Shown here: positions 50,235 through 59,605 of the stretch, piece after piece
How the letters are laid out: every line of letters starts with the position of its first letter
Numbering within the stretch: the first letter of the stretch is position 1
Source of the DNA: UBA6016 sp041915365
GTDB taxonomy: Bacteria; Campylobacterota; Campylobacteria; Campylobacterales; UBA6016
DNA length: 64,000 bases
Reading direction: 5' to 3'
NCBI GenBank assembly: GCA_041915365.1
Contig: JAYSBP010000007.1
Location: 1-64,000 of the forward strand
Notes under the pieces: generated by a model
Seen by the model: the letters and a program-made list of their open reading frames with translations, nothing else
Told to the model about the DNA's origin: nothing
Databases searched by the model: none
Program-made: the position numbers and the translations under genes

Positions 50235-51407
50235 TTAAAACTCTCCTTTTGCCGCAAGTACCGCTTTTTTAGCCCCGTCGGCTAGGCTTTCCGCTGCTAT
50301 TAGATTTGCTATGTTTGAATTTTTAAGTATCTCTTTTGCCTCAAGAGCATTTGTTCCATCCAGTCTTACAACCACCGGAACGCTTACGTTTGTTAGCTTC
50401 GTCGCCTCTATGATTCCGTTTGCGACCCTATCGCATCTTACGATGCCGCCAAAGATGTTTACGAATATCGCTTTGACATTTTTGTCTTTTAGGATTATTT
50501 CAAAACCTTTTGCGACAGTTTCAGCAGATGCGCCACCGCCTACGTCAAGGAAGTTTGCTGGCTCTCCGCCTTCGTGCTTGATGATGTCCATGGTTCCCAT
50601 CGCAAGTCCAGCGCCGTTTACCATGCAGCCGACGTTGCCGTCTAGCTTTACGTAGCTGAGACCATATCTTGACGCCTCTATTTCCGTCGGCTCTTCTTCG
50701 CTAAGGTCCCTTAGTCCCTCTAGCTCGTGGTGTCTAGGTAGTGCATTGTCGTCAAAACCCATCTTTGCGTCAAGCGCTAGGAATTTGCCGTCTTCCGTTA
50801 GGATTAGCGGATTTATTTCCACGAGGCTTGCCTCTTTTTTGACGTAGCAGTCATGAAGAGCTTTTACAAACTTAATAAACTCAGGTATCTGTTCTGTTGC
50901 AAGACCTAGCTTAAAGGCAAGTTCTCTGCCATGAAAACCTTGAAAACCTATTGCAGGATCGATTGCCACTTTGATGATTTTCTCAGGGTTGTTATGCGCC
51001 ACCTCTTCGATTTCCATGCCACCCTCAGTTGAGGCCATCATCACATTTTGCTCTTTGCTTCTATCGAGAGTCATACCGAGGTAGTACTCTTTTTTGATTT
51101 TTGCACCCTCTTCGATATATACTTTTTGTACTAGCTTGCCCTCAGGCCCAGTCTGGTGTGTGACAAGTGTCATACCGAGAATTTGTTTTGTTAACTCTTC
51201 GACTTCAAGGGTAGATTTTGCGATTTTTACGCCGCCGCCTTTACCTCTGCCGCCGGCGTGGATTTGGGCTTTGACGACCCATACCGAGCCGCCCAGTTCT
51301 TGTGCGGCTTCTCTAGCGTCTTTCGGGTTTGATACGACTACGCCTTTGAGTACGGGAACGCCGAACTCTTTGAAGATAGCCTTGGCTTGATATTCATGTA
51401 TATTCAT
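50235..51407 (-). CDS. sucC: Succinyl-CoA synthetase subunit beta, 390 aa
   Basis: ATP-grasp subunit: MNIHEYQAKAIFKEFGVPV, VVKAQIHAGGRGKGGGVK, EINPLILTEDGKFLALDAKMGFD and MVNGAGLAMGTMDIIK...FLDVGGGA are the family signatures. Length of about 390 is standard. Located 29 bases after the fumC stop. Confidence 0.95.
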   Translation of the reverse strand: MNIHEYQAKAIFKEFGVPVLKGVVVSNPKDAREAAQELGGSVWVVKAQIHAGGRGKGGGVKIAKSTLEVEELTKQILGMTLVTHQTGPEGKLVQKVYIEEGAKIKKEYYLGMTLDRSKEQNVMMASTEGGMEIEEVAHNNPEKIIKVAIDPAIGFQGFHGRELAFKLGLATEQIPEFIKFVKALHDCYVKKEASLVEINPLILTEDGKFLALDAKMGFDDNALPRHHELEGLRDLSEEEPTEIEASRYGLSYVKLDGNVGCMVNGAGLAMGTMDIIKHEGGEPANFLDVGGGASAETVAKGFEIILKDKNVKAIFVNIFGGIVRCDRVANGIIEATKLTNVSVPVVVRLDGTNALEAKEILKNSNIANLIAAESLADGAKKAVLAAKGEF

Positions 51408-51436
51408 CTTTTATCTATCCTTTGCCTAAAGTTAAT

Positions 51437-52825
51437 TTAATTTTTGTTTGTCATTGCGAGAGGAACCACCCACTCATCAAATTGTTCAGGCGTTACAAGC
51501 CCTAGCTTTACGGCTTCCTCTTTGAGTGTAGAGCCGTTTTTGTGTGCTGTTTTGGCTATTTTTGCCGCATTTTCATACCCGATATGTGGGTTTAGAGCTG
51601 TCACTAGCATTAGCGAATCGTTCAAGTATGTCGTGATTTTATCCACATTTGGCTCAATGCCTACGGCGCAATTATCGGCGAAGCTTACCATCGAATCGGA
51701 TAACAATTTAACAGACTGAAGGACGTTATATATAATGACCGGCTTAAACACGTTTAGCTCAAAATTTCCTTGAGACGCCGCAAAACCAACTGCCGCATCA
51801 TTACCCATCACCTGACAGGCCACCATTGTTATAGCCTCTGACTGTGTTGGGTTTACTTTGCCTGGCATTATCGAACTTCCTGGTTCGTTTTCAGGGATCG
51901 TGAGCTCACCTAGCCCGCATCTAGGGCCTGATGCTAGCCATCTGACGTCATTTGCTATTTTCATCAGGTTTGCCGCTAGGCCTTTGAGCGCTCCGTGCAA
52001 AGAGGTGAGGGCATCGTGACTTGTAAGGGCATGAAATTTATTCGGTGCGCTCACAAATCTTTTACCTGTTATTTCACTGATTCTTTTTGCCGCAGTCTCA
52101 GATAGTTTTGGATGAGCATTTAATCCCGTACCTACCGCCGTACCACCTATTGCAAGTTCTCTTACAAACTCCAATGTGACTTTTATTTGCGCCTCAGAGT
52201 TTTCAAGCATCGCCACGTATCCACTAAACTCTTGCCCAAGCGTCAGGGGCGTAGCGTCTTGCAGATGCGTTCTACCTATTTTTACGATATTGTCAAACGC
52301 CGCCATCTTTTCAGCCAGTACTTTTTTGAGATGATTTAGCGACAAAAGGAGAGTATTTTCGACCTCTACGACAGTCGCTATGTGCATCGCCGTAGGGAAT
52401 GTATCATTTGAGCTTTGGCTCATATTTACATGGTCGTTTGGGTGTATCGTTTTTTCTTTTGTGAAGTCTAGCCCCATATTTTGCATTGCTCTATGGGCAA
52501 TGACTTCATTCATATTCATATTTGTCTGTGTGCCGCTACCTGTTTGCCAGATAGAAAGAGGGAAAGCGCCTTCAAGCTTGCCTTCCATAATTTCGTCGCA
52601 AGCTTTTACTATAGCGTCTTTTTTTGTCTCGTCCATCTTGCCTAGCTCATGGTTGGTAAGAGCAAGAGCTTTTTTGAGTACCGCAAATGCACTGATTAGC
52701 TCAAAAGGCATTTTTTCGATACCGATTTTGAAGTTCTCAAGACTTCTTTGGGTTTGCGCACCCCAGATTGCGTCCTGCGGCACTTTTACTTCACCCATTG
52801 TGTCTTTTTCTATTCTGTATTGCAT
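51437..52825 (-). CDS. fumC: Fumarate hydratase class II, 462 aa
   Basis: The signature GSSIMPGKVNPTQ (about 315-327) and the catalytic GRTHLQDATPLTLGQE, plus SGSGTQTNMNMNEV-like TGSGTQTNMNMNEVIAH, show a class II, iron-free fumarase. It interconverts fumarate and malate. It lies between mdh and sucC with one and 29 bases of spacing; Campylobacter jejuni lacks it at this place. AAAGGG precedes the start. Confidence 0.93.
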   Translation of the reverse strand: MQYRIEKDTMGEVKVPQDAIWGAQTQRSLENFKIGIEKMPFELISAFAVLKKALALTNHELGKMDETKKDAIVKACDEIMEGKLEGAFPLSIWQTGSGTQTNMNMNEVIAHRAMQNMGLDFTKEKTIHPNDHVNMSQSSNDTFPTAMHIATVVEVENTLLLSLNHLKKVLAEKMAAFDNIVKIGRTHLQDATPLTLGQEFSGYVAMLENSEAQIKVTLEFVRELAIGGTAVGTGLNAHPKLSETAAKRISEITGKRFVSAPNKFHALTSHDALTSLHGALKGLAANLMKIANDVRWLASGPRCGLGELTIPENEPGSSIMPGKVNPTQSEAITMVACQVMGNDAAVGFAASQGNFELNVFKPVIIYNVLQSVKLLSDSMVSFADNCAVGIEPNVDKITTYLNDSLMLVTALNPHIGYENAAKIAKTAHKNGSTLKEEAVKLGLVTPEQFDEWVVPLAMTNKN

Positions 52826-52826
52826 T

Positions 52827-53780
52827 TTATAGCCCTTTGAAAAAGTCTGATTGTTCTAGTTTGTCAACAAGGCTTTGTACGCTTGCTACCGAGCGACCGA
52901 ATGCCTCTTTCTCGTCAGGTTTTAGATTTACCTCTATGACTTTTTCAGCCCCCTTTGCACCGATTTTGACCGGTACTCCGCTAACGATATTGTTGTAGCC
53001 ATACTCACCCTCTAGCATCACGGCGCAAGAGTGGATTTGTCTAGTATCTCTCATGATGGCTTCCACCATGATTGCAGTTGATTTGGCTGGAGCATAATAA
53101 GCCGAGCCTGTTTGGAGTAGCTCTACTATCTCAGCACCACCGTGTCTTGTATGGTCTACTATTTCATCTATCTCTTCTGGCGTAAGTAAATCGAACAAAC
53201 CGACACCTGCAACGGTAGAATATCTAGGCAGTGGCACCATATCATCGCCATGTCCGCCCATTACCGAAGCTCTTATCTGTCCTGCGCCGTACCCCAACTT
53301 TTCTTGGATGAAGCTAGCCATTCTAGCGGCATCCAATATTCCAGCCATTCCTATTACTTTGTTTCTATCGAAGCCAGTTGTTCTAAGAGCCGTATAAACC
53401 ATAGCGTCAAGCGGGTTTGAGACCACTATTATGATTGCATTTGGGGCGTGTTTTTTGATGTCTAGCGATATGTTTTTCATAATTTCCGCATTAATCATCA
53501 GTAGGTCATCCCTGCTCATACCCGGTTTTCTAGGGCTTCCGGCGGTTACGACTACTATGTCGCTGCCCGCTATATCCTCTACGTTTACTGCAGCTCTGAC
53601 GACAGCATGGCTTCTGGCTGCTTGTGCCGCCTGACTCATATCGAGCGCTCTACCTTTTGCAACCTCTATTTTGTTGTCTCTCATCCATATTTCATGGCAT
53701 ACGCCGTTCATGGCCAGAATAAATGCGATTGTGGAACCTACATTACCGGCTCCGATGATAGTTACTTTTCTGCCTTCCAT
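52827..53780 (-). CDS. mdh: Malate dehydrogenase, LDH-like, 317 aa
   Basis: ATG 53780 (MEGRKVTIIGAGNVGSTIAF) with AAGGCG upstream is chosen; the frame is open further but without homology. NAD-binding GAGNVGS, VSNPLDAMVYTALR (Asp/Arg), MAGILDAARMASFI, and catalytic His in VMGGHGDDMVPLPRY mark an LDH-like malate dehydrogenase. The gene is first in the operon that runs to oorC. Confidence 0.94.
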   Translation of the reverse strand: MEGRKVTIIGAGNVGSTIAFILAMNGVCHEIWMRDNKIEVAKGRALDMSQAAQAARSHAVVRAAVNVEDIAGSDIVVVTAGSPRKPGMSRDDLLMINAEIMKNISLDIKKHAPNAIIIVVSNPLDAMVYTALRTTGFDRNKVIGMAGILDAARMASFIQEKLGYGAGQIRASVMGGHGDDMVPLPRYSTVAGVGLFDLLTPEEIDEIVDHTRHGGAEIVELLQTGSAYYAPAKSTAIMVEAIMRDTRQIHSCAVMLEGEYGYNNIVSGVPVKIGAKGAEKVIEVNLKPDEKEAFGRSVASVQSLVDKLEQSDFFKGL

Positions 53781-53844
53781 TTGTTGACGCCTTTTAAAAA
53801 ATTTATAGTTTATTTTTTGGTCTAAAGTTGCCAAACTCTACACG

Positions 53845-53879
53845 AAAAAACTCTGTCGCCGCCCTGTAAAAGAGCGGCG
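53845..53879 (-). terminator. Terminator between icd and mdh
   Basis: On the minus strand CGCCGC (53874-53879) pairs with GCGGCG (53857-53862) around a short loop, followed by ACAGAGTTTTTT. It would separate icd transcription from the mdh operon or act as an attenuator. Confidence 0.7.
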
Positions 53880-53884
53880 TTATA

Positions 53885-56110
53885 TTACTTGATGTTGTCT
53901 ATGATAGCGTTTAGCGTAGCCGATGGTCTCATAGCTGTACTTGCTTTTGCAAAGTCAGGTCTGAAGTAACCGCCTACATCTTGCGGTTTACCCTGTGCCC
54001 CGATTAGCTCCGAATTTATTTTTTCTTCGTTTGCTTTTAAATTAGCATATACTTTTGAGAAATTAGCTTTCAAATCACCGTCTTTATCTTGCGCCGCAAG
54101 AGCTTCAGCCCAGTACATAGCAAGATAGAAGTGGCTTCCTCTGTTGTCTATCTCACCCACTTTTCTAGCTGGGGATTTGTTCTCATCCAGGAATTTGCCG
54201 TTTGCTACGTCTAGCGTTTCAGCCAAGACTGCCGCTTTTTTATTTCCAAACGTATTTGCAAGGTGCTCTAGTGAAACTTGAAGAGCCAGAAACTCACCCA
54301 GTGAATCCCATCTGAGGTAACCCTCTTCGGCAAACTGTTGAACGTGCTTAGGAGCAGAACCACCTGCGCCGGTTTCGAATAGACCGCCGCCCTCAAGTAG
54401 TGGAACTATTGATAGCATTTTTGCCGACGTTCCAAGCTCAAGGATTGGGAATAGATCTGTCAGGTAGTCTCTTAGAACGTTACCCGTTGCGGAGATTGTA
54501 TCCTCTCCACGTCTTATTCTCTCAAGGCTGTATGCCATAGCTTTTTCCGGAGCTAGAATTTCGATTGTCAGACCGTTTGTATCGTGTTCTGGTAGATATT
54601 TTTTCACTTTTGCTATTATCTCGGCATCATGCGCCCTTTTCTCATCTAGCCAGAATACAACCGGAGTGTTTGAAAGTCTGCTTCTCGTAACAGCTAGTTT
54701 CACCCAGTCTTTTATCGCAACGTCTTTTGTTCGTGACATTCTCCAGATATCACCAGCTTCAACTTCGTGAGTCATGAGCACGTTACCGTTTCCATCAACT
54801 ACTTTTACTGTACCGTCAGCAGGAATTTCGAATGTTGTCGGGTGAGAGCCGTACTCTTCAGCTTTTTGCGCCATAAGACCTACGTTTGGTACCGTGCCCA
54901 TAGTTGTTACGTCAAGTTTCCCTTTAGCTCTTACGTCATCCATAATTTCAGCATACATCGTGGCGTAGCATCTATCAGGAATTACAGCTAGACAATCTTG
55001 TACTTTACCCTCAGAGTTCCACATTTTGCCGCCATCTCTAACGACAACAGGCATAGAGGCATCTATAATTACGTCGTTTGGAACGTGTAGATTTGTGATG
55101 CCTTTATCCGAGTCAACCATTGCGATAGATGGCCTTTTTGAGTATACAGCCATAATGTCGGCTTCGATTTGTGCTTTTTTATCGGCTGGGAGAGCGGCTA
55201 TTTTTGCGTACACATCTCCAAGACCGTTTTTGACGTTTACGCCTAGCTCTTTGAAAGTAGCAGCGTGTTTTTCGAACACATCTCTGTAAAACACCGTCAC
55301 AAAATGGCCGAACATAATAGGATCTGAGACCTTCATCATTGTAGCTTTAAGGTGTACGGAATATAAAAGTCCATCGGTCGCCGCTACCCCTATCGATTTT
55401 TCAATAAATGATCTGAGAGCTTTTGCGCTCATGAATGTGCCGTCTAGCACTTCGCCGTCAGATGATTTTAAGCCGTCTTTTAGCGTGATGGTCCCACCTG
55501 ATTTGCAAGCAAGTTCTATTTTGAACGTACCGCCTTTTTCTACGCATACGCTTTTTTCATTGCCGTAAAAATCTCCTGAATCCATGTGCATAACTCTAGA
55601 TTTTGAACCCTCTGAGAAATCTCTTAGTTTGTGTGGGTTTTTTCTAGCGTAGTTTTTGACTGACGCCGCACATCTTCTATCGGAGTTACCCTCTCTAAGA
55701 ACTGGATTTACCGCAGAGCCTAGGCATTTTGAGTAGGCTTCCGCTATTTTTTTCTCCTCGTCAGTGCTAGGATTTTCGGGGAACTCAGGAAGCGGGTAAC
55801 CTTTTGCTTGAAGCTCTTTAATCGTCGCTTTTAATTGCGGTACTGATGCCGAAATGTTTGGAAGCTTGATGATATTTGCCTCTTTTTTTAGCGTTAGTTC
55901 GCCAAGTTCGCTTAGATAATCAGGAATTCTTTTGCTCTCAGGCAGCCACTCCGCCATATTGGCTATAACTCTGCCAGATAGCGATATGTCTCTAGTCTCT
56001 ACCGCTACGCCCGCCGCATTTGTAAAAGCGTTTACGATTGGTAACAATGAGTATGTAGCAAGCGCTGGAGCCTCGTCTATTTCAGTCCAAATAATCTTTG
56101 ATGTTGACAT
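53885..56110 (-). CDS. icd: Monomeric NADP-dependent isocitrate dehydrogenase, 741 aa
   Basis: The length of about 740 residues and strings such as WTEIDEAPALATYSLLPIV, PNISASVPQLKATIKELQ, NPVLREGNSDRRCAASVKNYARKNPH and MSRTKDVAIKDWVKLAVTRS are those of the monomeric (IDH-IV) class, as in Campylobacter. It makes 2-oxoglutarate from isocitrate with NADP and can fix CO2 in reverse. A TATTAT -10 candidate is at 56143-56148 on the minus strand and AAGAAGGA precedes the ATG. Confidence 0.95.
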   Translation of the reverse strand: MSTSKIIWTEIDEAPALATYSLLPIVNAFTNAAGVAVETRDISLSGRVIANMAEWLPESKRIPDYLSELGELTLKKEANIIKLPNISASVPQLKATIKELQAKGYPLPEFPENPSTDEEKKIAEAYSKCLGSAVNPVLREGNSDRRCAASVKNYARKNPHKLRDFSEGSKSRVMHMDSGDFYGNEKSVCVEKGGTFKIELACKSGGTITLKDGLKSSDGEVLDGTFMSAKALRSFIEKSIGVAATDGLLYSVHLKATMMKVSDPIMFGHFVTVFYRDVFEKHAATFKELGVNVKNGLGDVYAKIAALPADKKAQIEADIMAVYSKRPSIAMVDSDKGITNLHVPNDVIIDASMPVVVRDGGKMWNSEGKVQDCLAVIPDRCYATMYAEIMDDVRAKGKLDVTTMGTVPNVGLMAQKAEEYGSHPTTFEIPADGTVKVVDGNGNVLMTHEVEAGDIWRMSRTKDVAIKDWVKLAVTRSRLSNTPVVFWLDEKRAHDAEIIAKVKKYLPEHDTNGLTIEILAPEKAMAYSLERIRRGEDTISATGNVLRDYLTDLFPILELGTSAKMLSIVPLLEGGGLFETGAGGSAPKHVQQFAEEGYLRWDSLGEFLALQVSLEHLANTFGNKKAAVLAETLDVANGKFLDENKSPARKVGEIDNRGSHFYLAMYWAEALAAQDKDGDLKANFSKVYANLKANEEKINSELIGAQGKPQDVGGYFRPDFAKASTAMRPSATLNAIIDNIK

Positions 56111-56215
56111 GGTTAGAATCCTTCTTAAGTTTCTTTACGAGTATAATAGTAACAATTTTTCCAACAATAGAGTTTAATCTACTGCAAAAAATATCCAAAA
56201 GATGCCAAAAACATT

Positions 56216-57178
56216 TTATCTGTTACTTTTTTTCACATCATTAATGTTTGATTTGTGCTCTGTGTAACTATTTGAAAAGTTATGATGCCCCTCTTTGTTT
56301 TTCATAAAGTACAAATAATCGGTACTCGCAGGACTAAAAGCCGCCCTGATGGCATCTTTTGACGGATTGCACACCGGATATTCCGGTAGCCCTTTATTTT
56401 TGTATGTGTTGTAACTACTGTCATCTTCTCTTATTCTCTGCGGTGTTACTTTTTGATGACTGTAGACACCATAGTTGAGCGTGCCGTCCATTTGTAACGG
56501 CATATTTATCTTAAGACGGTTGTAGACGACTGAGGCTACGAGAGGCATTTCGTCTTTGCTTGCCGCCTCCTTTTCCACTACGGAGGCTATTATGAGTTTT
56601 TTCTCAAACTCCGCTTCGCTTGCGCCAAACTCTTTTTGGAGTTCGGCAAATCTCTTTTTGGAAAAAGCAAAAATATACTCCATGATTTTTGTCTCATCCG
56701 AACCTAACGGCAGAGTGTATGTCTCAGGGAGTAGCTCACCTTCCGGAGATGACGTTTTTGTATAATAGGCCGCTTTTAGCTTGTCAACATCAAGAGACTC
56801 TTTTTTTGCCAAGTTTCTCAAAAACATCTCCGTCGTCTCCCCTGGTATTAGGGTGATAGTCATGTTTTTTTGTTTTCCTTTGGCTATCGCTTTTAGCAGT
56901 TCCAGTCTGGTTGTGGCTCCATCCAGCGAAATATCGCCGCTTTTTGCGCCACCGAGTATCGAAAGAGCTATCCTATCGACGAAATTTACGTCCACACCCA
57001 TTTTTTTTAGTGTCTCTATGGCGTTTTGGTTTGAGCCTTTTTCTATTTTTATCGATGAGGGTGCATTGATTTGTTCTGTTAGGTGGGAATACATATAAGT
57101 AGGCACGGTTATTGCGAGTGCGAGGACGGCAAGAAGCGTATTCATTATGCTTTTTAAGAGTAAGTATTTAAAATTCAT
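56216..57178 (-). CDS. mltG: Endolytic murein transglycosylase MltG, 320 aa
   Basis: One N-terminal membrane helix (about 10-30) precedes a LysM-like subdomain and the YceG catalytic domain with ASVVEKEAASKDEMPLVASVVYNRL (catalytic Glu in EKEA), MPLQMDGTLNYG and the NTYKNKGLPEYPVCNPSKDAIRAAFSP motif. It cuts nascent glycan strands and so sets peptidoglycan chain length. Divergent from citrate synthase with only 39 bases between the starts, so the promoters overlap. The stretch 56111-56215 upstream of icd holds no gene. Confidence 0.92.
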   Translation of the reverse strand: MNFKYLLLKSIMNTLLAVLALAITVPTYMYSHLTEQINAPSSIKIEKGSNQNAIETLKKMGVDVNFVDRIALSILGGAKSGDISLDGATTRLELLKAIAKGKQKNMTITLIPGETTEMFLRNLAKKESLDVDKLKAAYYTKTSSPEGELLPETYTLPLGSDETKIMEYIFAFSKKRFAELQKEFGASEAEFEKKLIIASVVEKEAASKDEMPLVASVVYNRLKINMPLQMDGTLNYGVYSHQKVTPQRIREDDSSYNTYKNKGLPEYPVCNPSKDAIRAAFSPASTDYLYFMKNKEGHHNFSNSYTEHKSNINDVKKSNR

Positions 57179-57217
57179 AGTTAGATTTTATTATAGGGCG
57201 TATTTAAAGAGGTTTAA

Positions 57218-58351
57218 ATGGAACAAAACGAACTCATACCTGGACTGGCCGGAGTAGCGGCCGCAAAATCTGAAGTTAGCTTGATAGATGGAGAAGCTGG
57301 ACGGCTGGAATACAGAGGGATAGATATACTGGAGCTTACCGAGTATTCAAACTTTCTGGAGACGGCGTTTATGCTTATCTATGGCGAGCTTCCAAATGCG
57401 ATGGAGCTCAAAAAGTGGAATGAGACTATAGTCCGCCGCCAAAAGCTAAAGTTTCGTATCGTGGATATTATGAAAAATCTACCGGATTCGACACATCCGA
57501 TGAGCGTACTGCAAGCGATGATAGCTATACTCGGTGCTTTTTATACCGATACGAACTATTCCGAGGACTTTGAGTACGACACTATCACGAGACTAATAGC
57601 CAAAATGCCTGTCGTTATGGCGAATTGGGTTCGAATGAGAAGAGGAGACGAGCCGATACGAGCCAGAGAGGAGCTAAGCTTTAGCGAGAATATACTACTT
57701 ATGTTTAGCGGCAAAGTACCGGATGCCGAAATAGCAAAAATACTAGACAAGTGTCTCATATTGCACGCCGAACACACTATGAATGCCTCAACGTTTGCTA
57801 CTCTTGTAGTTGGCTCTACGCTTACGGACCCTTATAAGGTCATATCGGCGGCACTTGGCTCTTTGTCGGGTCCACTGCATGGCGGGGCAAACGAAGAGGT
57901 CGTCAAAATGCTGATAGAGATAGGCGAGCCAAAAAACGCAAAAGCGTATGTCGCTAAAAAGCTAAAAAACAAAGAAAAAATAATGGGCTTCGGGCATAGG
58001 GTCTACAAAACGTATGACCCGAGAGCTGTGGAGCTGGAAAAACTACTAAAAAGAGTAGTTGAGATAAAAGGGGAGAGTAGACTATACAAAGTCGCAAAAG
58101 AGGTTGAAAAACACGCTCTTGAGCACCTAAAACAAAAAGGGGTGTATCCAAACGTCGATTTTTACTCTGGATGTATATATCATCTTCTTGGTATTCCAAC
58201 AGAGTTTTTTACCTCGGTATTTGGCGTAGCGAGGACTGCGGGCTGGCTGGCGCATTGGAGGGAGTATAAGGCCGACAACAAGCTCTTCCGCCCAGTGCAA
58301 GTTTATACTGGCAAAAGAGGAGAGAAGTATAAGTTTATGGATGAGAGATAG
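57218..58351 (+). CDS. gltA: Citrate synthase, short type I form, 377 aa
   Basis: Catalytic His residues lie in LHAEHTMNAST (about 185-195) and GPLHGGANE (about 225), with MGFGHRVYKTYDPR and the catalytic Asp in VDFYSGCIY. At 377 residues and with GLAGVAAAKSEVSLIDGEAGRLEYRGIDI at the start (split: GLAGVAAAKSEVSL, EAGRLEYRGIDI), it resembles the short dimeric CitZ/type I enzymes rather than the roughly 430-residue hexameric GltA usual in Proteobacteria. It condenses oxaloacetate and acetyl-CoA. It is not clustered with the other TCA genes. AGAGG precedes the ATG. Confidence 0.9.
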   Translation: MEQNELIPGLAGVAAAKSEVSLIDGEAGRLEYRGIDILELTEYSNFLETAFMLIYGELPNAMELKKWNETIVRRQKLKFRIVDIMKNLPDSTHPMSVLQAMIAILGAFYTDTNYSEDFEYDTITRLIAKMPVVMANWVRMRRGDEPIRAREELSFSENILLMFSGKVPDAEIAKILDKCLILHAEHTMNASTFATLVVGSTLTDPYKVISAALGSLSGPLHGGANEEVVKMLIEIGEPKNAKAYVAKKLKNKEKIMGFGHRVYKTYDPRAVELEKLLKRVVEIKGESRLYKVAKEVEKHALEHLKQKGVYPNVDFYSGCIYHLLGIPTEFFTSVFGVARTAGWLAHWREYKADNKLFRPVQVYTGKRGEKYKFMDER

Positions 58352-58356
58352 GCTTT

Positions 58357-59559
58357 TTAGCCGTCTATCTCGATTTTCTTTTGTGTATTTATCACCGCAA
58401 GGTATGTAAAAAGCGCAGCAGTACCGCAAAAAGTTATAGTAGCGCCCATTGATATGAGGGCGTTATTTTGGAGAGCGCCGAGTAGTATGGATGATACGGC
58501 TGCCATAGAAAACTGTATCGTTCCCAGTAATGCCGATGCGCTCCCCGCATTTGCCCCAAAAGGTGCCATAGCGAGCGCCGTCGCATTGGGGACTATGAAG
58601 CCAATAGAAGACATAAAACAAAGCAACGGCAATACAACGCCAAGCACTCCACCAAATCCAAGCACGGCGTTTGATAGCATCGCAAAACCGGAAACGGCAA
58701 GCGTAAACAATGGAATAATAATCAGCTTTGACGAGTCTATTTTGCCCACTAGTCTTGCGTTGATTTGAGCTGAAATGACAAATGCTGCGGCGTTGGCGCC
58801 AAACAATATGCCGTAATTGGTGACTGACAGATGAAACAAATCGATAAAAACGAACGGCGAAGATGTTATATATGCAAACATCCCAGCCATAGCAAAGCCG
58901 CTTGCGAAGGTGTAGCCTATGAAATGTCTATGTTTTAGTAAATGCCCATACTCAAAAATTACGTCTTTTAGGGCTAGTGATTTGAGGCTATTTCGTGGAT
59001 GGCTCTCTACTAACCATAGTCTTACGCTGATAAGAGATACTGCCCCGAGTACGGCAAGCGTCAAAAATATCGCCTTCCAACCAAAAGAGACTAGAATATA
59101 GCCACCGAGTATAGGCGCTAGCATTGGTGCTACGCTAGAGACTAGCATTAGGTATGAATATATTTTTGAAGCGTCGTTTGGGTGATATAGGTCTCTTACT
59201 ACCGCTCTTGAGATGACCCCGCCGGAGCATGCCCCAAGAGCCTCCAAAAACCTAAAGAAGACAAGCGACTCGACAGATGAAGCAAATGCACAACCGACGG
59301 ATGCGACTATAAAAACCGTTAATCCTATGTAGAGTGGGAGTTTTCTTCCGTATTTGTCGGACAATGGGCCATAAAATGCCTGTCCAAGCGAAAAACCGAC
59401 AAAAAAAGACGCTAAAGTCAGCTGAACGGCGCTAGCGGATGCTCCAAAGTAGCGCTCCAATGTTGGCATAGAGGAGAGATACATATCAATAGACAATGGG
59501 GCAAAGGCCGACAAAAACCCTAAAATCAGAGTAATTCTCAAGTTTGTAGTTTTTGTCAA
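58357..59559 (-). CDS. Bcr/CflA-family MFS drug efflux transporter, 400 aa
   Basis: Twelve membrane helices with the Bcr/CflA start ILGFLSAFAPLSIDMYLSSMPTLERYFG, the MFS motif A GPLSDKYGRKLPLYIG and motif C-like SVAPMLAPILGGYIL. These proton antiporters export chloramphenicol, bicyclomycin, sulfonamides and similar compounds; the natural substrate is unknown. Convergent with gltA, six bases apart. Confidence 0.9.
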   Translation of the reverse strand: MTKTTNLRITLILGFLSAFAPLSIDMYLSSMPTLERYFGASASAVQLTLASFFVGFSLGQAFYGPLSDKYGRKLPLYIGLTVFIVASVGCAFASSVESLVFFRFLEALGACSGGVISRAVVRDLYHPNDASKIYSYLMLVSSVAPMLAPILGGYILVSFGWKAIFLTLAVLGAVSLISVRLWLVESHPRNSLKSLALKDVIFEYGHLLKHRHFIGYTFASGFAMAGMFAYITSSPFVFIDLFHLSVTNYGILFGANAAAFVISAQINARLVGKIDSSKLIIIPLFTLAVSGFAMLSNAVLGFGGVLGVVLPLLCFMSSIGFIVPNATALAMAPFGANAGSASALLGTIQFSMAAVSSILLGALQNNALISMGATITFCGTAALFTYLAVINTQKKIEIDG

Positions 59560-59605
59560 GTGTTACTCCACATTTTTTGTGAAATTCTACCTTACCTGCG
59601 TTGTC

